Source of the DNA: Methylophaga sp.
GTDB lineage: Bacteria > Pseudomonadota > Gammaproteobacteria > Nitrosococcales > Methylophagaceae
Reading direction: 5' to 3'
DNA: 64,000 nucleotides
NCBI RefSeq assembly: GCF_009711715.1
Contig: NZ_VENF01000004.1
Location: forward strand, 248,001 to 312,000
Both the position numbers and the translations under genes were made by a program. Below are positions 1 through 7,525 of the stretch, one piece after another. Position 1 is the first letter of the stretch. The number at the start of each line of letters is the position of its first letter. Under the pieces are notes generated by a model. That model had not been told where the DNA came from and did no database searches. It saw only the letters and a program-made list of their open reading frames with translations.

Positions 1-163
1 CGATGGCAATCAAACCGCCCAGGTAATAAAGCACATGGGTAAAATCGAAGGCCGGCCCGGTTCCGGGTTGTGCCCGCAGAAACCGATACAGTTCCTCCGC
101 CTGTTGCGGCTTCAGTATCTGCCGCTTGACCGCCGCCTCCAGCTGCTGTTTGCTGATTTTCAT
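1..163 (-). CDS. N-terminal part of a putative DUF2157-like membrane protein (cut by window edge)
   Basis: The minus strand opens with ATG at 161-163, immediately after the TAA stop of the MAPEG gene, and stays open to the window edge (54 residues visible). The visible part begins MKISKQQLEAAVKRQIL, a Gln/Glu-rich helix that resembles the cytoplasmic start of DUF2157 family membrane proteins, followed by a segment ending VLYYLGGLIAI that looks like the start of a first membrane helix. The zero-base gap to the upstream gene suggests translational coupling in the hydrolase-MAPEG operon. The family assignment rests on this short stretch and is tentative; function is unknown. Confidence 0.55.
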   Translation of the reverse strand, partial: MKISKQQLEAAVKRQILKPQQAEELYRFLRAQPGTGPAFDFTHVLYYLGGLIAI

Positions 164-571
164 TTAGCTGCCAAAGCTTATGTCGGCGACCGATTTGATG
201 CCGATATAAAAACTGCACAGCCAGCCGATCATAAAAACCAGCGAACGGTACGGCGCCATATCCAGCATATAAAACACGGGGTGCGCTATCCGGCTCAGTA
301 GAAACAAGGCGGCCGCATAACTGAACTGACTCAAATCAGTGCCTGATATAAAAGCAAGCAGACACATAACAGCATAAAACAGCAGCGCTTCCCAGGCATT
401 TTTCTGCGCCGCCAGAACCCGGGCACCGAGACCGGTCATCTGTGCCTGCTGCAGACGCGGCTGTTTGTTATCAAAGCGACCGAACTGGCGATAGCGCAGA
501 TAACCGCCCAGCACGGCAAGTGTTATCGGAAACAAGGCAACGATAAACAGGGTTTGAAACAGAAATGGCAT
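164..571 (-). CDS. MAPEG family membrane protein
   Basis: A 135-residue protein with four hydrophobic segments (about 4-24, 58-76, 80-98, 108-128), the usual length and topology of MAPEG proteins (membrane-associated proteins in eicosanoid and glutathione metabolism). The NAWEALLFYAVMCLLA stretch and the RIAHPVFYMLDMAPYRSLVFMIG region match the family's conserved helix 2 and helix 3 pattern. Bacterial MAPEG members are mostly of unknown function; some have glutathione transferase activity. Its ATG overlaps the TGA of the upstream hydrolase gene by one base, so the two are probably translated together. No substrate can be inferred. Confidence 0.85.
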   Translation of the reverse strand: MPFLFQTLFIVALFPITLAVLGGYLRYRQFGRFDNKQPRLQQAQMTGLGARVLAAQKNAWEALLFYAVMCLLAFISGTDLSQFSYAAALFLLSRIAHPVFYMLDMAPYRSLVFMIGWLCSFYIGIKSVADISFGS

Positions 572-1590
572 CAGTCAGTCCTTTTTGGTCGGGAAGCGAG
601 TTGTCTGAGCGCCTTCAACAGCGCCTGATTGAACAATTCCGGCGACTGGATATGCGGCGAATGTCCCATCTTGGGGAATAAATGCAGGCGTGCATCAGCG
701 AAGCGGCTTACTGTGATTGAAGCCAGCTGCCGGTAGTTACCCAGTCGGGATCGTGTACGCTCGTCGGCGAAGCCTTTGCCGACCGCTGTGTTATCCTGCG
801 CACCGATAAACAGCCAGGTCGGCACTTCAATATTTTTCAGTTCGTGCACGACGGGCTGGGTCAGAATCATGTCGTAGATTTTGGCCGAGAGCCAGGCCGA
901 CTTTTCGCGATCAGCCTTAAACTGGCCGGCCAGCATATCGACCCAGACACTGTAATCCTCGCGCCATTCGCCGGCATAGTAGGTGTTTTGCTGATAACGT
1001 TTAATGCCTTCAGCATCCAGTTTTAACTGCTGCTGATACCAGGTGTCGATGTTGATATAAGGCACGCCTTTCTGCAGCCAGTCTTCCAGCCCAATAGGAT
1101 TGACCAGCAACAGTCCCTGCAGCTGTTCCGGATAAAGCAAGGCATAACGACTGGCCAGCATGCCGCCTATCGAATGCCCCATCAGATAAAATTGCGAGAT
1201 CCCGAGTTCTGTCAGCAATGCCCGCGTGTTGTTCGCCAGCTGGTGAAAGCTGAACTGATAATCCAGCGGTTTTGAGGATTTGCAAAAACCGATCTGGTCC
1301 ACCGCGATGACCCGATACCCCGCCTCACTCAGCAGTGTTATCGCCTGTTTCCAGGTGGCCGCACAGAAATTCTTGCCGTGAAACAGGACTACTGTCTCAC
1401 CATTGGCTGTGCCTCGTGGTGCCACATCCATATAGGCCATCTCCAGTGTCTTTTGCTGGGAGTTCAGCGAGAACATCTGCACCGGATAAGGGTAATCAAA
1501 CTGCTGCAGACGAAAGCCGGTATCGGCCCGGCTGAGACTGGTGAAAAGCAGCATCGATAACAGCAGGACGAGACAGCAATGTGGTTTCAT
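571..1590 (-). CDS. Secreted alpha/beta hydrolase
   Basis: 339 residues. A signal peptide is visible (hydrophobic residues 6-20, then SRA around 19-22), so the enzyme is probably periplasmic. The alpha/beta hydrolase core shows the oxyanion-hole HG at 71-72, the nucleophile elbow GHSIGG with Ser140, an acidic residue in FIGAQDNTA near 265, and a histidine in MGHSPHIQSP near 310, giving a complete catalytic triad. Substrate is not determinable; relatives include esterases and haloperoxidase-like enzymes. It starts 10 bp after the stop of the small TupA-like ORF and lies in a tight minus-strand group with a dienelactone hydrolase homologue and a MAPEG protein. Confidence 0.85.
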   Translation of the reverse strand: MKPHCCLVLLLSMLLFTSLSRADTGFRLQQFDYPYPVQMFSLNSQQKTLEMAYMDVAPRGTANGETVVLFHGKNFCAATWKQAITLLSEAGYRVIAVDQIGFCKSSKPLDYQFSFHQLANNTRALLTELGISQFYLMGHSIGGMLASRYALLYPEQLQGLLLVNPIGLEDWLQKGVPYINIDTWYQQQLKLDAEGIKRYQQNTYYAGEWREDYSVWVDMLAGQFKADREKSAWLSAKIYDMILTQPVVHELKNIEVPTWLFIGAQDNTAVGKGFADERTRSRLGNYRQLASITVSRFADARLHLFPKMGHSPHIQSPELFNQALLKALRQLASRPKRTD

Positions 1591-1599
1591 CTATCCTCC

Positions 1600-1914
1600 C
1601 TAATTATGTACGGCAGCCGGCCACCACCATTCACCAGCATACTCTGGCTGGCGAAACTGAGCGATTCGGGCCTGCGCACACAGGGTCAACAAATAGTCGC
1701 GCAACGCGCCGGCTCCTTCATGATTGACCTCGGCGACTTTCGCGGGATTGACCAGAATGATCGCTATTACCCGCTGTAGCACCGGATCAGCTGCAAGCAG
1801 AACGGGCGTATTCATCACAGACAGCCTGATCCGTTTGTTATCGGCCTGCAGGTCGGTGCTGATGACTGCCACCGCCACCAAAACAAGTTGGCGGAGCGTG
1901 CATTTGAAGCTCAT
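1600..1914 (-). CDS. Small exported protein, probable internally deleted TupA-like (tungstate-binding) remnant
   Basis: 104 residues. The N-terminus looks like a signal peptide (LRQLVLVAVAVISTDLQA). The mature part starts NKRIRLSVMNT, like the RLxTTTST opening of TupA-type oxyanion-binding proteins. From about residue 42, DPVLQRVIAIILVNPAKVAE and the following EGAGALRDYLLT and GEWWWPAA segments resemble the last ~60 residues of TupA (…NPYGVIAVNPAKH…, …GQxLFFPNA). Full TupA proteins are about 270 residues, so the central ~150 residues with most of the ligand site are missing. ATGA overlap with the upstream dienelactone hydrolase suggests it is still translated. It may be a decaying pseudogene or a small derived protein; the homology is from memory of the family and needs a profile search. 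Confidence 0.5.
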   Translation of the reverse strand: MSFKCTLRQLVLVAVAVISTDLQADNKRIRLSVMNTPVLLAADPVLQRVIAIILVNPAKVAEVNHEGAGALRDYLLTLCAQARIAQFRQPEYAGEWWWPAAVHN

Positions 1915-2639
1915 CGCAATGTGTGCTCAAGAAAATGCATGAATCGTTGCCAGGAACGGCGATCCGCCTCGGGATGATAGCGATCGCCATGCCATTCGGT
2001 AAAGGCGTGACGAGCGCCGCCATAGGCAATCATTTCATAGTTTTTATGTTCGGCTTCCAGCTGTTTGGCGAGGCGGTTAAAATCATCCAGACTGATATGC
2101 TGGTCAGCTGCACCGTGCATGATTAATAAAGCACCCTGAGCGTTTTTGTAATCCTGCCCCTCCGGCGTCGACAGACCACCGTGAAAACTGACAAAGCCCT
2201 TGAAACCGGCTCCGGCACGGGCCATTTCCAGCACCGCAGCCCCACCGAAACAATAGCCCATTACAACCACGCTGTTCGCATCGGCACCGAGAGCTGAAGC
2301 TTCAGCTAGCGCCGCTTTTACCAGGCCGCGCATTTTACTTCGATCCTGATAGAGTTCACCGGTATGCTGGCGTTTGTCTTCATCCTTGGTGGGACGGATG
2401 CCTGCACCGAACAGATCGGCAGCAAACACCGCATAACCCTGCTCCGACAGCATCTGTGCACGTTTGATTTCGTAATCCGTCAGACCATTCCAGTCATGCA
2501 ACAGCAGGATCAGTGGCTGACCTGTTGCTGAGGCCTGGTAAAAGCCCTCATAGTCCTGCCCCTGATACTGATAGGTGATGGTTTCCGCAGTGAGAGAGCC
2601 TGATACTAACAATAACGCTATCGCTATCAATTGCTTCAT
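1911..2639 (-). CDS. Dienelactone hydrolase family protein, exported
   Basis: 242 residues from the ATG at 2637-2639, chosen because it begins a good signal peptide (MKQLIAIALLLVSGSLTA) and has a G-rich Shine-Dalgarno six bases upstream; a longer upstream extension lacks both. The dienelactone hydrolase fold shows LLLHDWNG near 46-52, the cysteine nucleophile in GYCFGG (Cys130), an aspartate in HGAADQHIS and a histidine in YGGARHAFTE. Cys instead of Ser at the nucleophile is typical of this family. Physiological substrate is unknown. The Shine-Dalgarno sits in a run of eight G residues. The stop overlaps the start of the TupA-like ORF. Confidence 0.85.
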   Translation of the reverse strand: MKQLIAIALLLVSGSLTAETITYQYQGQDYEGFYQASATGQPLILLLHDWNGLTDYEIKRAQMLSEQGYAVFAADLFGAGIRPTKDEDKRQHTGELYQDRSKMRGLVKAALAEASALGADANSVVVMGYCFGGAAVLEMARAGAGFKGFVSFHGGLSTPEGQDYKNAQGALLIMHGAADQHISLDDFNRLAKQLEAEHKNYEMIAYGGARHAFTEWHGDRYHPEADRRSWQRFMHFLEHTLR

Positions 2640-2706
2640 GATGTTCCCCCCCCTCTCAGGCAGCATAGGACATCAGCCGGCGGGCTACAACTCAGGATGA
2701 CTGTGG

Positions 2707-3174
2707 TTACTGATAACGCCCGGCGGTGATAAAAATCTGGAAAGACTCGCACCAGACTATGGCGCTGTTGTAGCCCGCCGGATTCAGTCCGGTCGGCAGA
2801 TCTACCATGAAATTATTGAAGGTTTTGACGTCACCGACCTGGACTATTTTGTCTTTGTTAGCCATAAACGCGGCCTGGGTCTCGACAAATACCGGTGACA
2901 GGTAAAGCCGGTAATCCGGACCCGGTGCGATTCTGCCATCGAAGGAGAATGCACTGTCGCTGATATAGAAGGTGCCATCACCAAAATGTAAGGCATCACT
3001 GTCTTCCAGATCAGGCGTGAAATGGCCGGTGAAATGCGCCTGGGCGGCGACCTCACCGATTTGTCTGTCATCCGGTGCGGGCGGCTGGGTCAGAATCGGC
3101 AACAGGTAAATCCCCAGAGCAAAACCGACTCCCAGAAACAAACCGTGCGAAAGCAGTAACAGCAGTTTTTTCAT
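2707..3174 (-). CDS. DM13 domain protein, membrane-anchored
   Basis: 155 residues from the ATG at 3172-3174 (MKKLLLLLSHGLFLGVGFAL), which starts a clear N-terminal membrane anchor or signal. The rest, about 45-153, fits a DM13 domain: a beta-sandwich region with FTGHFTPDLEDSDALHFGDG, then DYRLYLSP, and the diagnostic C-terminal block ending YNSAIVWCESFQIFITAG with its conserved Trp-Cys. DM13 is proposed to be a cytochrome b561/DOMON-like electron-transfer module with a redox cysteine; that role is a family prediction. It follows the HD-GYP gene closely on the same strand. Confidence 0.8.
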   Translation of the reverse strand: MKKLLLLLSHGLFLGVGFALGIYLLPILTQPPAPDDRQIGEVAAQAHFTGHFTPDLEDSDALHFGDGTFYISDSAFSFDGRIAPGPDYRLYLSPVFVETQAAFMANKDKIVQVGDVKTFNNFMVDLPTGLNPAGYNSAIVWCESFQIFITAGRYQ

Positions 3175-3197
3175 CGGCAACTTCACTCTGCAGTTGA

Positions 3198-4079
3198 TCA
3201 ATCTTCCAGCGCGGCCACCTGCTGCTTGAGAAAAGCATAATTATCAATGAACAAGCTGACCACAGCAGGATCAAAAGACTTGCCGGATTCCGACTTTATA
3301 TAGTCAAGCACTTTCTGTTCCGGCCAGGCTTCTTTATACACCCTGGGGTGAGAGATAGCATCCCAGACATCGACTATCGCAAACAAGCGTGCAGAATAGG
3401 CAATCGCCTCACCTTTAAGTCCTTGTGGGTAACCGCTGCCATCCCATTTTTCATGATGCTGATAAGGAATATCAATACAGGGACGAAGAAATTCAATCTC
3501 ATTGAGAATTTCGCGGGCAATGACCGGGTGGGTCTGCATCAGCGCCCACTCCTGCTGATCCAGCTTATCCGATTTAACCAGGATATCGTCAGGAATACCG
3601 ATTTTGCCGATGTCATGCAGTAAAGCCCCGCATTTCACCAGGGCTAATTCATTGGCTTTGAAGCGGCCGGACAAAGTCGCCAATGCCACACACATTTGCA
3701 TCACTCTTTCCGAATGATGACGGGTTTCCTGGTGTCGCTGATCCATCACCGTGATCCAGCCCCGGACGGTCTGTTCATAACTGGCCAGCAGGCGGCGATT
3801 GGCAGAAATAATCTGGCGGTAAGCGCGGCTGATTAACAGATACAGCAAGCCGCCTGTTACCAGTACAAACAACAGCCCTTTTAAATTCTGCGCCAGGGTT
3901 ATTTGCACCGACTTTTCAGACAATGCCAGTACAAGGGCATCGGAGAACATCACCCAACCAATACCGATTAACAGGTAGATCAGAACGATCCAGTGCTGCG
4001 GTTTGATTAAGTTTGCACGTTCAGCGATGAAAGCATCATGACCGGATTGGTCATTGAGTATAGAGAATTTTGAAGACAT
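3198..4079 (-). CDS. Membrane HD-GYP domain protein, putative cyclic-di-GMP phosphodiesterase
   Basis: 293 residues from the ATG at 4077-4079, which has an AGGT-type ribosome site; a longer TTG-start version is less likely. Two membrane helices (about 29-52 and 67-84) enclose a short periplasmic loop, followed by a cytoplasmic HD-GYP domain (105-290). The metal-binding HD pair is in LLHDIGKIGIP (His155-Asp156), and the signature HHEKWDGSGYP is at 208-218, so the catalytic set appears intact. HD-GYP proteins hydrolyse cyclic-di-GMP to pGpG or GMP. The input signal is unknown because no PAS, GAF or large sensor domain is present. Confidence 0.9.
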   Translation of the reverse strand: MSSKFSILNDQSGHDAFIAERANLIKPQHWIVLIYLLIGIGWVMFSDALVLALSEKSVQITLAQNLKGLLFVLVTGGLLYLLISRAYRQIISANRRLLASYEQTVRGWITVMDQRHQETRHHSERVMQMCVALATLSGRFKANELALVKCGALLHDIGKIGIPDDILVKSDKLDQQEWALMQTHPVIAREILNEIEFLRPCIDIPYQHHEKWDGSGYPQGLKGEAIAYSARLFAIVDVWDAISHPRVYKEAWPEQKVLDYIKSESGKSFDPAVVSLFIDNYAFLKQQVAALED

Positions 4080-4169
4080 GGAACTACCTGCTGTGAGCAA
4101 CGCAGAATAAAGCGCTGCCAGCCAGATTGCAAGTGATCAGATAAACGGTGCAACCGGCTTTATACCGGC

Positions 4170-4637
4170 TTACTGATAGAGCTGATGTATTTGCTGCTGG
4201 TTGTGTTGGACTTCCTGCTTCAGATCCTGAATCTGCTGCTGAAATTCAGCATCCAGTCGATCCATCTCTTCAAACAGTCCGTGTTCACGGGTGGCTATCC
4301 GGCCGTCATCGCTGGTATAGGTGCGCTGTCGAAGCCGATCGAGCTCACGCTGCCGGTCCTGCTGCAACTGATCGATTTTGGCAGAAAGCAGTTTATTTTT
4401 CTGCTTAAGGGAATGAACCTGATTGACTCTCGACTCTTCCTGGAAACGCTGGGTAATCGCCTGCTGGCTTATAACGGCAGTCTCATCCGGCTGCCGGGCT
4501 TCAATCTCGACCCTCACCGCATTATCAGCACAGGGCCGGTCACTGAACAGGGTATTACCATTTACCGTGCATTTGAAAATATTAGCCTGCAACGGCAGGG
4601 GCAGTAATAAGCTGATCAGCATGATAAGGGCCTTCAC
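4170..4637 (-). CDS. DUF4124 domain protein with coiled coil
   Basis: 155 residues with a signal peptide (MKALIMLISLLLPLPLQA) followed by a DUF4124 module: NIFKCTVNGNTLFSDRPC at about 19-36, with the two conserved cysteines. The remainder (70-153) is a Gln/Glu/Arg-rich coiled coil. DUF4124 proteins are periplasmic and of unknown function; they are common in gammaproteobacteria. It starts 3 bp after the fbp stop, so it is probably in the fbp transcript, although no functional link is known. Confidence 0.85.
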   Translation of the reverse strand: MKALIMLISLLLPLPLQANIFKCTVNGNTLFSDRPCADNAVRVEIEARQPDETAVISQQAITQRFQEESRVNQVHSLKQKNKLLSAKIDQLQQDRQRELDRLRQRTYTSDDGRIATREHGLFEEMDRLDAEFQQQIQDLKQEVQHNQQQIHQLYQ

Positions 4638-4640
4638 ACT

Positions 4641-5651
4641 TCAGCTTTCCAGGTGGTATCTCACTATACGCTCGACTTCATTTTTGGAGCCCAGAATCAC
4701 CGGCACCCGCTGATGAATATCTTGTGGCTGGATTTCCATAATGCGTTGGTAACCGGTCCAGCTCAAACCGCCCGCCTGCTCCACGATAAAACTCATCGGG
4801 TTGGCTTCATACATAAGCCGCAGTCGTCCACCCTGCTTCACCAGACGACTGTCCATCGGATACATGAAAATACCACCGCGAGTCAGAATACGATAAATTT
4901 CTGCCACCATCGATGCATTCCAGCGCATATTGAAGTTTTTCTCACGGCCGCCGTCGACGCCCTGGATACACTCATCTACATAGCGCCGCACCGGTTCTTC
5001 CCACAGACGATGGTTCGACACATTAATCGCAAATTCGGCCGTGTCTTTGGGGATATTCATATTCGGATGCGTCAGAATAAACTCACCAACATCACGATCC
5101 AGGGTAAAACCATTTACCCCGCGGCCAGTGGTCATAATCAGCATGGTCGACGGGCCGTAAATACAGAAACCGGCGCAGACCTGTTCCGTACCCGGCTGCA
5201 TAAAGTCCTTCAAGGACGGGTTTTTGGTCTTTTCCGGGCAACGCAGAATCGAGAAAATCGTGCCGACTGAAAAGTTAATATCGATATTGCCGGAGCCATC
5301 AAGGGGATCGAAACAGATGAGATATTTGCCCTTGGGGTAACGCGCCGGGATCTGAATGATTTCTTCATTTTCCTCAGACGCCATCGCAGCGAGGTGACCG
5401 GTCCACTTGAGATGATCAATCATTACCTCATTACTGATCACATCGAGTTTTTTCTGGGTTTCGCCCTGCACATTTTCCGAGTCGGCGTAGCCACCAAGCC
5501 CCGACAGTCCGATACGGCCGACCAGATGAGAGATTTTTTTGCAGGCACTGATAATATCACCGAGCAGACCTGATAAATCGCCGCTCGCGCCGGGATTGGC
5601 CCGCTGTTCCTCGACGATAAACTGGATAACGGTTTTTCCACTTTCAGACAT
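4641..5651 (-). CDS. fbp: Fructose-1,6-bisphosphatase class I
   Basis: 336 residues, normal for class I FBPase. It removes the 1-phosphate of fructose 1,6-bisphosphate in gluconeogenesis; in a sugar-phosphate-cycling methylotroph it helps regenerate hexose monophosphates. The metal-binding loop [17 protein letters not shown] is at 114-130 and an upstream acidic cluster ASEENEEI at 91-98. The sequence stays in the family pattern to the C-terminus ([30 protein letters not shown]). It lies alone upstream of the DUF4124 gene and is separated from the fhc operon by a strong terminator. Confidence 0.97.
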   Translation of the reverse strand: MSESGKTVIQFIVEEQRANPGASGDLSGLLGDIISACKKISHLVGRIGLSGLGGYADSENVQGETQKKLDVISNEVMIDHLKWTGHLAAMASEENEEIIQIPARYPKGKYLICFDPLDGSGNIDINFSVGTIFSILRCPEKTKNPSLKDFMQPGTEQVCAGFCIYGPSTMLIMTTGRGVNGFTLDRDVGEFILTHPNMNIPKDTAEFAINVSNHRLWEEPVRRYVDECIQGVDGGREKNFNMRWNASMVAEIYRILTRGGIFMYPMDSRLVKQGGRLRLMYEANPMSFIVEQAGGLSWTGYQRIMEIQPQDIHQRVPVILGSKNEVERIVRYHLES

Positions 5652-5755
5652 GCGCTATCCCTCTCTTACCTGCTCCAGAACCTGGCTGTTTCAAACAGCT
5701 TACAAGGTAGAGATTAAACCAATTTTTCAGATTTGCCAAAGACAAAACCGAACAC

Positions 5756-5785
5756 AGAAAAGCCTGCTTTGTAGCAGGCTTTTCT
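5756..5785 (-). terminator. Rho-independent terminator of the fhc operon
   Basis: A perfect 13-bp inverted repeat (AGAAAAGCCTGCT, loop of 4, and its complement) lies in the gap between the fhcC stop and the fbp start. Read on the minus strand, the GC stem is followed by TTTTCT, a classical terminator tail. It isolates the fhc transcript from fbp. Because both arms end in A/T runs it could act in both directions. Confidence 0.85.
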
Positions 5786-5807
5786 GACATCATCGTGACA
5801 GAACCGA

Positions 5808-6623
5808 TTAAATTTTAATCAGTATTTCGCCCATGCCGATACCGGATAAATCGCCGGCATAGCGTTGAACCCGGGAAAAGGGTTCCAGATTGGCAAACTT
5901 GGAATCAAGCTTTTTAAAAGAGGCAAACATCAGCGGCAGAAAAGCCAGCGTATGCGAGCCGCAATCATTGAAATTGGCGGAAATCCCCTGCGTCGGTGCC
6001 TGTTGCAACAGCAGGGTGCCGCGTTTCATCGCATAACCGAGATGCGCACCAACCTGTCCCAGTACGGCGATAGTGCCGGATACCATCCGCGCGCCACAAT
6101 AATCACCGGCATTGCCTTCGATAAGGATCATACCCCGACGCATATGATCACCGGTTCGGGCGCCGGTATCACCCGTGATAATGACGGTACCCCCCGTCAT
6201 GCCGTTTTTGTATCCAATACGGGCCGCACCGACAAAGTCGCCGGCATTGCCGTTGACCTTGATCAGGCCTTTTTTCATTTCACAGGCCGTGTAGATACCG
6301 GTATTGCCATTAACAATGATTTCGCCACCCATCATAAACTGGCCCAGGTAAGCACCCGCGTTGCCATTGACGGTTATCGTGCCGGTGGTCATGCCGTGGC
6401 CGATGTGATCCAGTTTGTCGGTGGCATTGTCAAAACGCAACAGTGCGGGATCATCACCGCTGATATCGAACAGCTCATCAACGCGCAGTTTCTGATTACC
6501 CACAACCAGCGACACGGCAGCGATATCTTTAACACTTTTACCTTCCAGCTTATCCACGGTCAGCGGTGAGCAGTCCACCCGTTGAGCGGGGGCTGTTTTC
6601 AGGGTCAATATCAACTCGCTCAT
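5808..6623 (-). CDS. fhcC: Formyltransferase/hydrolase complex subunit C (formylmethanofuran dehydrogenase C-like)
   Basis: 271 residues. The central part (about 75-215) is a right-handed beta-helix repeat with recurring NGNAG, GNTG, GDTGARTGD and GQVGAHLG turns, as in FwdC/FmdC and the GltB C-terminal domain. In bacterial methylotrophs FhcC is a structural subunit of the FhcABCD complex, which moves the formyl group from formyl-H4MPT to the furan cofactor and hydrolyses it to formate. Last gene of fhcB-A-D-C; its ATG overlaps the TGA of fhcD by 4 bp. Confidence 0.95.
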   Translation of the reverse strand: MSELILTLKTAPAQRVDCSPLTVDKLEGKSVKDIAAVSLVVGNQKLRVDELFDISGDDPALLRFDNATDKLDHIGHGMTTGTITVNGNAGAYLGQFMMGGEIIVNGNTGIYTACEMKKGLIKVNGNAGDFVGAARIGYKNGMTGGTVIITGDTGARTGDHMRRGMILIEGNAGDYCGARMVSGTIAVLGQVGAHLGYAMKRGTLLLQQAPTQGISANFNDCGSHTLAFLPLMFASFKKLDSKFANLEPFSRVQRYAGDLSGIGMGEILIKI

Positions 6624-7525
6624 GCCATGATCTCCTGCAGGTGAAAGTGGAACGGTCCCAGTTTGCCGCCGTAGTTACCGGCGCTGATGCGGCGAATCCC
6701 ATTTTCAGCGCCCAACTCACAGGCGGCCTGAATACCCGCGCGCATCGCCTTTTTGATGTCATCTTCAGTGAGGCCGTCAATAACGATTTCCATGACCGAT
6801 TCCACTTCCGGTGACAACTCCGTTTTAGTCTGACCTTTCAGTGTCGGGCAGAAAGCATCGTTGGTGGACGCATTCAGGGCCTTGTACTTGGAACCCACCT
6901 TGGAACCGCTTCGCACCACCCCTCCCGGGAACGGCATGATCACATTGGGCAGTTTACGCATTTCCCGTATCGCCGCTTCACAGGCAGCCAGGGCCTGGGG
7001 CTGCGACTCGGCCAGAATCAGGAAATTACCGCCGCCGACCGAGGCGCGCATGCCGGTATTTTCTTCGGCAAGGAATTCGCCATCCATTACCGGAATACGC
7101 CAGTAGCGCTTGCCGTCGATCATCTTGGAGATCTGGTAACCGTCACCGAAGAAACGCAGGTTCTTACCCAGCGGGATTTCTTTCTCTTCCTGGTCCATGG
7201 CAAGTCCAGAAAATAAAGCCGATGTCGGCGAAGTAAGCACACACTGACCGGCGCGGGTTTCTACCTGTTTGGCCAAGCCCTTACCGCCCATGGCAAAAAT
7301 GAGACAGGCTACACCGGGACGACCGTCCGGCGTTTCATGAGGCTCCAATGTGCGTTCAATTGCAGCTTCGCAGCCGCAGGCAATAACCGAAGTCGCAAAA
7401 CCGGTGAAGGCCTGCGCTGAATTCATCGCCCATTCCAGATTCTGCGCGGTAATAATGACGCGGGTTCCCCGCATCGGAAAGGCTTCAGCGAAGGTGTCGT
7501 CTATCGTGACGCCGTTGATAATCAT
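6620..7525 (-). CDS. fhcD: Formylmethanofuran:tetrahydromethanopterin formyltransferase subunit (Ftr-like)
   Basis: 301 residues, the usual length of Ftr/FhcD. The start MIINGVTIDDTFAEAFPMRGTRVIITA and the blocks AFTGFATSVIACGCEA and GGKLGPFHFHL near the C-terminus are characteristic. The subunit exchanges the formyl group between H4MPT and the (methyl)furan cofactor; in bacteria this runs in the oxidative direction. It overlaps fhcA and fhcC by 4 bp on each side, so the genes are translationally coupled. Confidence 0.96.
   Translation of the reverse strand: MIINGVTIDDTFAEAFPMRGTRVIITAQNLEWAMNSAQAFTGFATSVIACGCEAAIERTLEPHETPDGRPGVACLIFAMGGKGLAKQVETRAGQCVLTSPTSALFSGLAMDQEEKEIPLGKNLRFFGDGYQISKMIDGKRYWRIPVMDGEFLAEENTGMRASVGGGNFLILAESQPQALAACEAAIREMRKLPNVIMPFPGGVVRSGSKVGSKYKALNASTNDAFCPTLKGQTKTELSPEVESVMEIVIDGLTEDDIKKAMRAGIQAACELGAENGIRRISAGNYGGKLGPFHFHLQEIMA

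Noticed and set aside
4653..5270. 205-residue plus-strand open frame opposite fbp
   Set aside because: Antisense to fructose-1,6-bisphosphatase; no domain and no upstream ribosome site.
5865..6569. 234-residue plus-strand open frame opposite fhcC
   Set aside because: It mirrors the glycine-rich repeats of fhcC on the other strand, so it is a by-product of the repeat codons.
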